NCBI GenBank assembly: GCA_900290245.1
Contig: OKRB01000124.1
Span: forward strand, 1-34,801
Direction of reading: 5' to 3'
Source of the DNA: Candidatus Sulfuritelmatomonas gaucii
GTDB taxonomy: Bacteria; Acidobacteriota; Terriglobia; Terriglobales; Acidobacteriaceae
DNA length: 34,801 nucleotides
The notes under the pieces are model-generated. The model made no database searches. It saw nothing but the letters and a program-made list of their open reading frames with translations, and was not told the origin of the DNA. This document shows, in pieces, positions 10,910 to 19,943 of this stretch. Made by a program: the position numbers and the translations under genes. Position 1 is the first letter of the stretch, and every line of letters begins with the position of its first letter.

Positions 10910-11623
10910 ATGTACAACGGACACGAAACAACGAACCAGGCGAATCTTTCTTCTTACCGGAAGAGCGAATTCTTCAAGGCTTTGTCGCCCGCGGCGCTGG
11001 CTGATCTTGAACCGCTGCTTGCGGGGTCCAGCTATTCCCCCGGCATGGTTCTCTTCAGTGAAACGCAGCCCACCTCGGGCATCTATGTTGTGCTCGAAGG
11101 CGAGGTCAAGCTCTCCATTAACTCTGCTGAAGGCCGCCGCCTAGCATTCCACATCGCCAAAGCCGGCGAAGTACTTGGCCTTTCCTCCACGCTTTCAGGC
11201 GGCTCTTACGAAATGACCGCCGATACGCTTTACCCGGCAAAAATCGCGCACATCTCGCGCCAGGTTTTCATGCAGTTCCTTTCGCGTCACGCCGAGGTCT
11301 ACCCCATCGTGATTCGCGAAGTGAGCCACAGCTTCAACCTGGCATGCGAGCAGCTTCGCATGGTGGGCCTCTCAACCTCGGTGCCCGAGCGGCTGGCGCG
11401 CCTTCTGTTGGTGTGGAGCGACGAGGCAGGCCCGAAATCCGAGCGGCCCACACGTTGCCGCCTGTCGATGACCCACGAAGAGATCGGTGAATTCATCGGC
11501 GCTTCGCGTGAAACCGTCACGCGTACGCTGAGCATCTTCAAGAATCGTCACCTCGTTGCACAGCACGGCTGCACGCTCACCATCCCCAACCGCGTCGCCC
11601 TAGAGAGCTACGCGCGCGGGTAG
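10910..11623 (+). CDS. Crp/Fnr family transcriptional regulator
   Basis: A 237-residue DNA-binding regulator. A cyclic-nucleotide-binding-type beta barrel covers about 20-135 (SGIYVVLEGEVKLSI, then AGEVLGLSSTLSGG). A dimerisation helix follows, then a winged HTH at about 187-215 (MTHEEIGEFIGASRETVTRTLS) with the SRETVTR recognition helix of the family. There is no N-terminal Cys cluster, so it is not an Fnr-type oxygen sensor. The barrel lacks the exact cAMP-contact signature RxS, so its ligand is unknown. It is expressed with the STAS gene, GGAGGG preceding its ATG, probably from the sigma-54 promoter at 10557. Confidence 0.9.
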   Translation: MYNGHETTNQANLSSYRKSEFFKALSPAALADLEPLLAGSSYSPGMVLFSETQPTSGIYVVLEGEVKLSINSAEGRRLAFHIAKAGEVLGLSSTLSGGSYEMTADTLYPAKIAHISRQVFMQFLSRHAEVYPIVIREVSHSFNLACEQLRMVGLSTSVPERLARLLLVWSDEAGPKSERPTRCRLSMTHEEIGEFIGASRETVTRTLSIFKNRHLVAQHGCTLTIPNRVALESYARG

Positions 11624-11777
11624 ATCAGACCGATCTTCACGGGATTTCCAAGGGGGAAAGGCACGACTGGGGACATTGCCGCACGTCCCGAAACACGGAA
11701 AGTGGTTCCAATGGCTGTTCGCCTGGGCCGCGTGGTGTGGAAGGCATCACGCAGCCCAGCCGAACGGCCGAATTGTT

Positions 11778-11826
11778 TGTAGCGCCGGTCTCCTGACCGG
11801 CTGTCGTCCGGACCTCCCGGCCCGCA
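11778..11826. repeat. 49-bp palindromic dispersed repeat, copy A
   Basis: It begins TGTAGCGCCGGT and contains the perfect hairpin GCCGGT-CTCCTG-ACCGGC. It matches copy B at 19862-19910 over all 49 positions without gaps, 42 identical. It lies between the convergent Crp/Fnr and FAD oxidoreductase genes. The rest of 11624-11893 shows no gene. Confidence 0.75.
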
Positions 11827-11893
11827 CAATCTTGCATAGCCGCAATTCCCGCCCTCAGGCAACATAAACACACAACCAGCTCGCGGCTAGAAG

Positions 11894-13321
11894 CTAGGAG
11901 TTGGAAGCTGCCTTTTTCAGTGCCAGCCGCGCCGCGTGGTAGCCGCACATTCCGTGCACGCCGCCTCCTGGCGGAGTTGACGACGAACACAGAAACAGAT
12001 TCGGCGTGCTCGTGGCATAACCGCTTGACGTGGGCCGGAAAAGCATCTGCCGCATCGTCATGGCGCCCCCGCTGATGTCGCCGCCCAAAAGATTCGCATC
12101 TGCCGCCTCAAGATCGGCCGGCGTGGAAACGTGCCGCGCCAGGATGCAGTCGCGGAATCCCGGCGCGAACCGCTCGATCTGCGCTTCGATTCGCTCCGAC
12201 ATGTCGAACGTCGATCCGTTGGGCACGTGACAATACGCCCACAGCACGTGCTTGCGCTCAGGCGCGCGCGTGGGGTCGACCAGCGTGGGCTGCGCTGCAA
12301 GCACGAACGGCTTCTCAGCGCAGTTGCCGCGCGCCACCGCATCCTCTGCCTCGGCGATCTCCTCAATCGTGCCTCCGAGGTGGACCGTGATCGCGCGATA
12401 GCAGTCGGCCGATCGCCATGGAACGGGCTGCGAAAGAGCGTAGTCGACCTTGAAGACACCGGGGCCGCGCTGGAACTGTTCGAGCGACTTACGATAGTCC
12501 GGCTTCAGCCGCTCGCCGGCAATCGCGAGCAGTTGCCGCGTCGCAGTGTCGAAGAGCACAACGGCGCTGTCGGCTTCCAGCTCGCGAAAGGCAGCCGCAT
12601 CAATCCGCCGCGAGGTGTGTACTGTGCCGCCAAGCGACTCCAGGTAGCGTACGAGCGCCAGCGAAAGAGCGCTGGCCCCGCCGCGCGGGATGGGCCAGCC
12701 CACTGCGTGAACCGTAATGCCGAACAGCAGCCCGATGGTCGCGCTCAACGGCCGGTCGAAGCTGAGAAAAGAATGACCCGCCAATCCCGCAAAGATGGCT
12801 CGCGTGCGCGGCTTGGTGAAGTGGCTCCGCGCGAACGAATTCGCAGATTGAAATGCGGTCATTCCGAAAGAAGCCATACGAAATGGATAATTCGGAATGC
12901 GCAGCGCGGGCGCTAAAACATCTTCTGCAAAATCGCTCCAGTGAACCACCGCCGGCTCGACCAGCCGCCTCCACTCGCGGCCGTCAAGGCCCAGCAATCG
13001 CTCGGCCTTGGCCAAATCGTGGTCCAAAACTACGGCACTGCCATCGTCGAGCGGGTGAGCCAGCGGTGCTTCGCCATGGATCCATTCCAATCCGAAGTCC
13101 GCAAGCGGAAGCGCACTGAAGAACGGAGATCCCGCCGCAAACGGGTGCACCGCCGATCCAAAATCGTGCAGATACCCAGGGAGCGTCAACGGCAGCGTTC
13201 GCGCTGCGCCGCCTGGCTCGGCCTCTGCTTCGAAGACCTCAACTTGCAGCCCCGCTTGCGCCAGCACGATCGCTGCCGCCAATCCGTTAGGCCCCGATCC
13301 GATCACACTGGCGCGTTTCAT
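11894..13321 (-). CDS. NAD(P)/FAD-dependent oxidoreductase, PYROXD2/phytoene-dehydrogenase-like
   Basis: A 475-residue flavoprotein. The N-terminal Rossmann dinucleotide motif is VIGSGPNGLAAAIVLAQAG, with the acidic strand end VFEAEAEPGG. The C-terminus has the family-typical FAD contact LFLCSSSTPPGGGVHGMCGYHAARLAL. This pattern fits the CrtI-like amine-oxidase superfamily, in the branch around human PYROXD2 rather than true carotenoid desaturases. The ATG at 13321 was chosen because AAGGA lies upstream and the FAD motif follows at once. The substrate is unknown. It follows the lipase-maturation-factor gene by 46 bases on the same strand, so the two probably share a transcript. Confidence 0.88.
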   Translation of the reverse strand: MKRASVIGSGPNGLAAAIVLAQAGLQVEVFEAEAEPGGAARTLPLTLPGYLHDFGSAVHPFAAGSPFFSALPLADFGLEWIHGEAPLAHPLDDGSAVVLDHDLAKAERLLGLDGREWRRLVEPAVVHWSDFAEDVLAPALRIPNYPFRMASFGMTAFQSANSFARSHFTKPRTRAIFAGLAGHSFLSFDRPLSATIGLLFGITVHAVGWPIPRGGASALSLALVRYLESLGGTVHTSRRIDAAAFRELEADSAVVLFDTATRQLLAIAGERLKPDYRKSLEQFQRGPGVFKVDYALSQPVPWRSADCYRAITVHLGGTIEEIAEAEDAVARGNCAEKPFVLAAQPTLVDPTRAPERKHVLWAYCHVPNGSTFDMSERIEAQIERFAPGFRDCILARHVSTPADLEAADANLLGGDISGGAMTMRQMLFRPTSSGYATSTPNLFLCSSSTPPGGGVHGMCGYHAARLALKKAASNS

Positions 13322-13367
13322 CCGAGGATCCTTCCCTGTTCTCTTCTCTCTGCTCTCTTTTCTCTGC

Positions 13368-15152
13368 CTACTCGTGCGGCGCAAGCTCCTGCGGCCACTC
13401 CACCACGGCAAAATGGCCGTCTGCGGTCATCGTCAGCTCCGGCGCGTAGAGCCCCAGATCTTCGCGGCGCCACCAGTTACCCGTGCTCCGCTTCTCTTCC
13501 ATTGAGGTGAACCAATACTGCCACAATACTGCACGAACATACCGCGGAGGAACCTGCGGAAACGGATCGCCGCGGAACAGCGAAAGTACATCGGCGTCGC
13601 CCACCAGCAATCGCTCTTCTGTGATCGGCACAATATCATTCTCGCGCCAGCCGCCGAGCGAAGCGAACCACAGGTTCCAATCGAAACGTGGCTGATAGGG
13701 CGCATAGATGCCCGGCGCCTCGTTCAGCGCCTGCGGCTTGTTGCGGAAGGGATATGCGGTCCAGTTGGTGCCGTCGTTCGATCCCTGGAACTCGATCTCG
13801 TAGCGGCCACGCGTCATCACGGCAAACAGGCCGTATTGGTTTGCAATGCGGAACGGCTCGAGCGCAATGATGGGCTTCACAGGTAGCGGAACCTCGTGCA
13901 GTGGGATGCCCATCATTTCTGCGGCTGTGTCGTAGGCAATCCATGTCAGCAGCACCGCGGTCAGGGCCAGCCGCAAGGCCCGCCAGTGAAAGCCAAGCCG
14001 CCGGCGCCAGGTTGGCCGTGCAGAGTGGCTTTCCTCCGGCTCCCCCTCCATTTTCGTTTCGTCGCTTTCGCTCGCTGCCACGATTGACAACGGACGCTCT
14101 TCTTCGGGCTCGGGTTGCACCGCCAGCTCCGGCTCGTGTGGGCGAAAACGCGCAGGAACAAATCGCAGCAAGAACTTGTCATCGAGCAGCAGAATGCCCA
14201 GCGCAAGCACCAGGTAATTGAGAAACGCGTAATTTGCGGTGAGAATCACGCCAATCTCCCACGGCGTGACGATAAAGAAGCAGACCAGGCGCACTCGCCG
14301 CGGAAAAAACATCATGAGCACCAGGCCGAGTTCCATCCCCAGCGTTCCGGCCGCCGTGGCCACCTGGAACCAATGCGGAAGATGCTGCACATACCAGCCA
14401 GCCCACGTAGGCAACGGTCCGTTCTGGTAGTACTCGTCCATGGCTGTAAGGTGGCGCCATTCCGGATCTCCGCTCGCCAGCTTCACCATGCCCGATTCGA
14501 AGTAGATGCGGAACCACTCCCACTGCAGAAGAAACCAGCTTGCGCGCACGGGCGGATGATCTGCGCCCCATCCAGGCAGCAGGCCCGGCGGGGCAAAAAA
14601 CAGCGCCAGGAATCCGGCTTCGAGCAGCATGCCGTCAGACTGGTAGCTCGAAAATACCTGCGTCGCGCCAACGAAGGAAAGAAAACACAGAAAGCAGATG
14701 AAGAAGCTCAACCTCGGCCACAGGTTCAGGAACGCAACCACCGATGCGATCAGCCCGATCCACGTGATCGCCATCAGCATCGTCGAGCTGGACGAAATCC
14801 AGTAAAGCGTCGGCGCGTACCAGTAACGCGGAGCACCTAATTGCTCCGCGATGGCCGCCAGGTATTGCTGCGCGGGCTGGATCCCTTCTGGGCCGATCAG
14901 TCCTTTGATCTGGAAGAGGAGTGAATAAAACGCGGAGAAATAGATGATCGCCAGCGCGCGCAAAAAAATCCAGCGCGGAATGAGCCGCCCGCGCGGTCCA
15001 CGGCGCGAATCGAACAGCCACCTTACAACGTTGACGGGATTCAGACGGTTCACGTCTCGAACAGGATACCCGCTCGCCAACCGCCTGTCATAAATGAATT
15101 CGCTGCGGCCTCGCCCGTTCAAAATCCAGGGTGGTTGACCCCTCCGCGCCAA
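13368..15152 (-). CDS. Lipase maturation factor family membrane protein
   Basis: A 594-residue multi-pass membrane protein. The family hallmarks YQSDGMLLEAGFLALFFAP and WFRIYFESGMVKLASGDPEWRHLTAM are present, along with about eight hydrophobic segments and a C-terminal soluble part (RYEIEFQGSNDGTNW onward). A charged Glu-rich insert (about residues 345-385) splits the last membrane segments. In animals LMF1 is needed for folding of secreted lipases in the ER. The role of bacterial members is not established. The start is given as TTG at 15152; a GTG at 15053 is possible, and neither has a good ribosome site. It is divergent from the esterase gene, whose start is 20 bases away. Confidence 0.85.
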   Translation of the reverse strand: MARRGQPPWILNGRGRSEFIYDRRLASGYPVRDVNRLNPVNVVRWLFDSRRGPRGRLIPRWIFLRALAIIYFSAFYSLLFQIKGLIGPEGIQPAQQYLAAIAEQLGAPRYWYAPTLYWISSSSTMLMAITWIGLIASVVAFLNLWPRLSFFICFLCFLSFVGATQVFSSYQSDGMLLEAGFLALFFAPPGLLPGWGADHPPVRASWFLLQWEWFRIYFESGMVKLASGDPEWRHLTAMDEYYQNGPLPTWAGWYVQHLPHWFQVATAAGTLGMELGLVLMMFFPRRVRLVCFFIVTPWEIGVILTANYAFLNYLVLALGILLLDDKFLLRFVPARFRPHEPELAVQPEPEEERPLSIVAASESDETKMEGEPEESHSARPTWRRRLGFHWRALRLALTAVLLTWIAYDTAAEMMGIPLHEVPLPVKPIIALEPFRIANQYGLFAVMTRGRYEIEFQGSNDGTNWTAYPFRNKPQALNEAPGIYAPYQPRFDWNLWFASLGGWRENDIVPITEERLLVGDADVLSLFRGDPFPQVPPRYVRAVLWQYWFTSMEEKRSTGNWWRREDLGLYAPELTMTADGHFAVVEWPQELAPHE

Positions 15153-15172
15153 TGGAGTATCAAGGCTTGGTG

Positions 15173-17410
15173 ATGATCCGACCTCATTTTGCCTCTGTAA
15201 TCGCCTTGGGATCGACTCTTTGCACGTGCCTTGCTGCCGTGCGGCTCGCTGCTCAGCCTTCCTCCTCGCCGCAAACCGTGGCTACCGCCCCAGAAGGCCG
15301 AGCCGCAAATCCGGCCAATCAGGGGCGCCTCGCGCTCGATCAATACCTCGACGGCATCGCGGCGCAATTTGAAGCGAATCGCTCTGCCGCAGTCGCCGCG
15401 GTTCACACACGCGCCCAGGCTGAAGCGCGCCAAGCGAAAGTGCACGCGCAGATTCTCTCGCTGATTGGCGCTCTGCCAGCGCGCACTCCGCTCGATGCAA
15501 AAGTTATTGGCGAAACGCCGGCCGACGGCTTTCGCATTCGCAAGGTGCTCTTTGAGAGCCAGCCGAAGTTCTACGTCACCGCATTGCTCTACGTTCCTGA
15601 CGGCCAGCCAGCCACTGGCAAGCGTGCCGCGATTCTCATGACGCCCGGCCACGCGGCAAGCGGTGAAGCAGGCGATGCGCCCATGGCTGCGATCTTCGCT
15701 CGCAATGGATTCATCGTGCTCTCCTACGATCCCATCGGGTAGGGCGAGCGATTGCAGTATCCCGATCCGGCCAAACCCGGCGAGTCATTAGCCATGCGGC
15801 CCACCGGCGAGCACGGCGAGGCGAGCCTGCAACCCATGCTGATTGGCGAGACATTTGCCAAGTACGAGATCTGGGACGCGATGCGCGGTGTGGATTACCT
15901 CGCGTCTCTTCCCGACGTCGATCCGCACCGTATCGGCGCATTTGGCTGCTCCGGGGGAGGCACGGTCACTGCGCTCACCGGCGCGCTCGACACGCGCATC
16001 GCAGCCATCGGCACGGCGTGCTACATCACCTCGTTCGACGCCCTGCTTCCCGCTCTCGGCCCGCAGGATGCCGAGCAGTCCACGCCGCGCTTCATCTCCT
16101 CGGAGCTCGGCTTTCCCGACTGGATCGAGCTCGCCGCGCCGCGCCCATATGCCGTCATCTCGACGTACTCTGACATGTTTCCCATCGCCGGTGCGCACAG
16201 CACCGTGATCGAGGCTCGCCGCTTCTATTCGCTCTTCGATCCGGCGAGCACAGGAACGCCAGTGGACAACAATCCACCCTCCGCTCCGCCCACGCCCACC
16301 GAGCCTGCACTCAACACCGACACCACAAACCGCGTGTCTCCGCAAGCTCGCTTCCAGTGGATCACCGGACCCGGCCACCATGGCGCGCTCATGCCCATCA
16401 TGAGCAACATCGTCAGCTTCTTCATGCGCAACCTTGAACCCGGCGAAGACGCCGACCACCCAAATGTTCCCCCCGGCAACAGCCCGAGAGATGCGATGGC
16501 CTTGCTCGCGGGCATTCCAAAGGATGCCTTCCAGGTGACTTCATCGGGCCAGGTTGCTACCAGCTTTCCTGGCTGCGCCACAGTCTTCACGCTGAACGAA
16601 AAACATGCGGCGCGGATTGTGCCCGCGCACCGGCCCCCAATTGCACTCGACCGGCTCCGTTCTCTCATTCGCGACGAAACCGGCGCCGACTCCGCGCCGG
16701 GTGCGTCAAAATTCGACACCGATCTGCTGGCGGAAAACTCCGGCCCCATTGCTCTGCCCACCGCCGGTGGTTTGGGTCTTGAAGGCGATCTTGCCGTTCC
16801 CCCAACACCAGGCCGCCATCCTGCGGTTCTGCTGCTGGTTCCTGACTCGATTCACGGAACCAGCCCGACCGCGCAAGCCAGCCGCGCGAAGTTCGACGCA
16901 CTCGCGGCCCAGGGCAACGCGGTGCTTGCCGTCACCCCGCGGCCTTCGCCTTGCGGCACAGACGATATGAAAGCGCCGCTTCTCGGGCCGTTTTACCTGC
17001 TCAGCCTCCGTGCCTACCTTGCAGGCCGCACGCTCGTGGGCCTGCGCGCGGATGATGCGATCCGCGCCGTCGACTTCCTCGCCGATCGCGCCGACGTCGA
17101 TCCGGCTCGCATCTCCGCCGATGCCAGCGGCCACATGGGCTTGGTGCTGCTTCACGCCGGCGTTCTCGACCGTCGCATTCAACACGTTGCAGTGGATCAT
17201 GTGCTCACCAGCTATCGCAGCCTGCTTGATGCACCCGTGCCCATCGGCGCACCAGAGGATGTCATCCCCGGCGTCCTGCTCCACTACGACATCCCCGACC
17301 TGGTGCGAGCCCTGGGCACGCGCGTCACAATCAGCGATCCGCTGAAAGGTACCGATGACTTGAGCCAGGAATCCACTCCGCTTTCTTCGCTCACTCACGC
17401 GACGCCGTAG
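15173..17410 (+). pseudogene. Secreted two-domain acetylxylan-esterase-like hydrolase with in-frame amber stop
   Basis: One continuous reading frame of about 745 codons is broken only by TAG at 15740-15742 (codon 190). The first part carries a signal peptide (MIRPHFASVIALGSTLCTCLAAVRLAAQ) and ends ...LSYDPIG. The frame resumes at once with GERLQYPDP. In related alpha/beta hydrolases this strand reads DPIGQGER, so CAG appears to have become TAG by one transition. The nucleophile elbow GCSGGG (Ser at about 260) lies after the stop, so the 189-residue product cannot be catalytic. Restart at TTG 15752 would give an enzyme without a signal peptide. The C-terminal half looks like a second, degenerate hydrolase domain (ADASGHMG). 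Suppression, recent decay or a sequencing error are all possible. Confidence 0.85.
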
Positions 17411-17419
17411 AACCGTGTC

Positions 17420-18925
17420 TCAACCCAGCGGCTCGGTCAGCACCGCGGGTCGTTCCGCAGCAAGCTTCAAAATCAGTTCGCCAAAGAGCGTGTTGGCCCA
17501 CGCAAACCACGACCGCGTGAACTTTGCGGGATTGTCCTTGTGAAACGACTCATGCATGAATCCCGTGCCGGCCGTGGTGTCGCGCAGCCATCGCAGGCAC
17601 TGGCGAATCTCGGCATCGCTTGTAGATGTGAACGCGCGGTACATGATCGACATAGGCCAGATCGCGTTGAGCCCAATATGTGGCCCGCCTATCCCCTCCG
17701 CCGCCGTTCCGCGGAAAAAATACGGATTCGCGTCGCTGAGCGCGAATGCGCGCGAACGCTGGTACACCGGATCGCTTATCGTGTTTTCATTCAGATAAGC
17801 CATCGAAACCAGACCCGGCGCGTTGGCATCGTCCATCAGCAGGCTGTTGCCGTAGCCGTCCACTTCATAAGCCCACATCTCTCCAAACTGCGGATGGTTC
17901 ACGCGCGCGTGTTGCAACGTCGCCTGCGCCACTTCATTGGCCAGCGCCGCAGCCCGCGCCGCGAGTTCGGTGTCCTGCGCCGCATGCGCAGCCAATTCTG
18001 CCAACCAGCCCAGCGCCTGCACCGCGAACAAATTCGCCGGTACAAACAGCGGATAAATGCACGCGTCATCTGACGGCCGGAACATGCTGAAGATCATTCC
18101 ATTGGGCCGCGCTGGGTTGCCGAATCCTGAAAGCGCCAACGTATCGTACGGCGACGCCGCCTGCCGCTGAAAGCTGTAAGGGCCGGGCGACTGCTTGCGC
18201 TGCTGTTCGGTAAATGTCCGCAAAATCGCCGCTGCTGCCGCTTTCCACTGCGCATCAAAGGGCCTGGTATCTCCCGTCGCCTGCCAGTGGCCATGCGCAA
18301 GCCGAATGGTGTAGCACAGCGAATCGATCTCCCACTTGCGCTCGGCCACTCCCGGATAGAGCTTGGTGCGATCGTGCACCGCCCACGAAAGCGGCGGATC
18401 GCTCGTTTGCCGCGTGAACGCATTGGCGTAAGGATCGATGAGAATCATGCGCACCTGCCTGCGAACAATTCCTTCGAGCAGCGCGCGCAAACGCTCGTCC
18501 TTGCGCGCGAATCGCAGATAGGGCCACACCTGCGCCGATGAGTCACGTAGCCACATGGCGTCGATGTCTCCGGTCACAATAAATGTGTCCGGCTCGCCTT
18601 CGAAGACGCCGGAATGCACCGTTGTGTCGAGCGTGTTCGGGAAGCAGTTCTCGAACAGCACCTGCAACGCAGGGTCGGCAATCTGCCGCTTCACCGAGGC
18701 AATGGATTCTTCAATCGCTTGAGAAGTAAACCGCCGGTCGCCCGGAGCGGGTCGCGCATGGGGCAATTGCGGGCCGCCAGCCGTTTCCGCATCCGGATCG
18801 ACCAGTGAGCCGGTGGCCCAAGGCTCAGGTTGTCTTGCGAGCCCTCTTGCCAAGGCCGTTTGCATCAAGCTCCACGCTCCTGCTGCCAACAGCACATCCC
18901 GCCGCGTCGGCTTGTCTATGCTCAT
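17420..18925 (-). CDS. Glycoside hydrolase family 125 (exo-alpha-1,6-mannosidase), Tat-exported
   Basis: A 501-residue metal-independent inverting mannosidase of the GH125 family (formerly DUF1237), which removes alpha-1,6-linked mannose from mannans and N-glycan-type chains. Visible family blocks are TGDIDAMWLRDSSAQVWPYL (from about residue 118), WEIDSLCYTIRLAHGHW, FRPSDDACIYPLFVPANLF, YEVDGYGNSLLMDDANAPGL and GFMHESFHKDNP. The N-terminus has a twin-arginine pattern, PTRRDVLLAAGAWSLMQTALA, so export of the folded enzyme to the periplasm is likely. The start at 18925 is favoured because it places the RR motif near the N-terminus. It is convergent with the broken esterase (9 bases apart) and divergent from the SDR. 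Confidence 0.92.
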   Translation of the reverse strand: MSIDKPTRRDVLLAAGAWSLMQTALARGLARQPEPWATGSLVDPDAETAGGPQLPHARPAPGDRRFTSQAIEESIASVKRQIADPALQVLFENCFPNTLDTTVHSGVFEGEPDTFIVTGDIDAMWLRDSSAQVWPYLRFARKDERLRALLEGIVRRQVRMILIDPYANAFTRQTSDPPLSWAVHDRTKLYPGVAERKWEIDSLCYTIRLAHGHWQATGDTRPFDAQWKAAAAAILRTFTEQQRKQSPGPYSFQRQAASPYDTLALSGFGNPARPNGMIFSMFRPSDDACIYPLFVPANLFAVQALGWLAELAAHAAQDTELAARAAALANEVAQATLQHARVNHPQFGEMWAYEVDGYGNSLLMDDANAPGLVSMAYLNENTISDPVYQRSRAFALSDANPYFFRGTAAEGIGGPHIGLNAIWPMSIMYRAFTSTSDAEIRQCLRWLRDTTAGTGFMHESFHKDNPAKFTRSWFAWANTLFGELILKLAAERPAVLTEPLG

Positions 18926-19084
18926 CGGTCCGCCGCCCTTTCTCGCAGCCATCGAGTTCATTCGCTGCATTGTGTTTGCGCCGTTCGATTATATTGCCGC
19001 CGATCGCCTCCGCACAGACGCATCACGTCTCCCGATGGAATACCATTTGTTCGGGACCGGATCTTCCTGGAGTCACGCTCTTCT

Positions 19085-19861
19085 ATGCAAGCCAATCTGT
19101 TCGATTTGACCGGTCGAGTGGCCGTGGTTACCGGTGGGACCACCGGCCTCGGACGCGCCATCGCGCTGGGCCTCGCCGGCGCCGGAGCCGACGTGGTCCC
19201 CAGCTCGCGCCGACCAGGTGAAGTGGAGAAAGCTGCCGCGGAGATCGAGGCACAGGGCCGCCGCTCGCTGCGCGTCGTCAGCAACGTCCTTGACCGCGCC
19301 TCCATTCAGGCGCTCCACGACGCCGTCATTGCCGCATTCGGAAAAGTCGATATTCTGGTCAACGCTGCTGGCACCACCAAGAACTCGCTCACATTGAAAG
19401 CCGATGAAGCCGACTGGTCGCGCGTTCTCGAAACCAACCTCACCGGCACATTTCGCGCCTGCCAGATCTTCGGCGAATCCATGGTTCGCGCTGGCTCCGG
19501 GCGCATTATCAACCTCGCCTCGCTCAGCTCATTTGTGGGATTTCACGGCGTAGCGGCCTATTCGGCGAGCAAAGCCGGCGTGGCTGCTTTGACCCGGGTC
19601 CTGGCAATTGAGCTGGCGGAGAAAGGCGTCAACGTGAATGCCATCGCGCCAGGCATCTTCCCCACTCCCCTGAATCGGTCGCTCGTGCAAGGCACGGCGC
19701 GCGGCAAGGAGCTACTAGTACGCACGCCGATGCATCGATTCGGCGACGCCGATGAACTGGCCGGCACCGCTATCTTCCTTGCTTCTGAAGCCGCGTCGTT
19801 CGTCACCGGCGAAGTCATCGTCGTCGACGGCGGATTTCTCGCCAGCGCCGTGAATCAGTAA
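19085..19861 (+). CDS. SDR family oxidoreductase (KduD/FabG-like)
   Basis: A 258-residue classical short-chain dehydrogenase. The cofactor loop is TGGTTGLG (16-23), NAAG is at 93-96, and the catalytic set is S146, Y159 and K163 (YSASK). The C-terminal block is ITGEVIVVDGG-like (VTGEVIVVDGG). Overall it resembles sugar-acid dehydrogenases such as KduD (2-dehydro-3-deoxygluconate 5-dehydrogenase / gluconate 5-dehydrogenase), but specificity cannot be read from motifs. The frame is open upstream, but the ATG at 19085 gives the correct family N-terminus (LFDLTGRVAVVTGG). It is divergent from GH125 over about 160 bases and convergent with the Gfo/Idh gene. Confidence 0.9.
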   Translation: MQANLFDLTGRVAVVTGGTTGLGRAIALGLAGAGADVVPSSRRPGEVEKAAAEIEAQGRRSLRVVSNVLDRASIQALHDAVIAAFGKVDILVNAAGTTKNSLTLKADEADWSRVLETNLTGTFRACQIFGESMVRAGSGRIINLASLSSFVGFHGVAAYSASKAGVAALTRVLAIELAEKGVNVNAIAPGIFPTPLNRSLVQGTARGKELLVRTPMHRFGDADELAGTAIFLASEAASFVTGEVIVVDGGFLASAVNQ

Positions 19862-19910
19862 TGTAGCGCCGGTTTCCTGACCGGCGGTCGCGCGGACTTC
19901 CAGGACCGCA
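19862..19910. repeat. 49-bp palindromic dispersed repeat, copy B
   Basis: It starts at the base after the SDR stop codon. The hairpin is GCCGGT-TTCCTG-ACCGGC. It is identical to copy A (11778-11826) at 42 of 49 positions with no gaps. Like copy A it lies between two convergent genes, so it may act as a two-way transcription end or be a REP-type element. Confidence 0.75.
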
Positions 19911-19943
19911 TCCCTTTTCCGCGCTCAGTATTACCGCATCCAA

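Noticed and set aside
12131..12916. Long plus-strand frame opposite the FAD oxidoreductase
   Set aside because: Arg-rich shadow frame with no motif, lying wholly within a confident gene on the other strand.
14115..14840. Long plus-strand frame opposite the lipase maturation factor gene
   Set aside because: High Arg/Gln/His content typical of antisense frames; the minus strand carries clear family motifs throughout.
18830..19084. N-terminal extension of the SDR into the GH125 gene
   Set aside because: It would overlap the divergent GH125 start, is rich in Arg/Cys/His, and lies before the standard SDR N-terminus.
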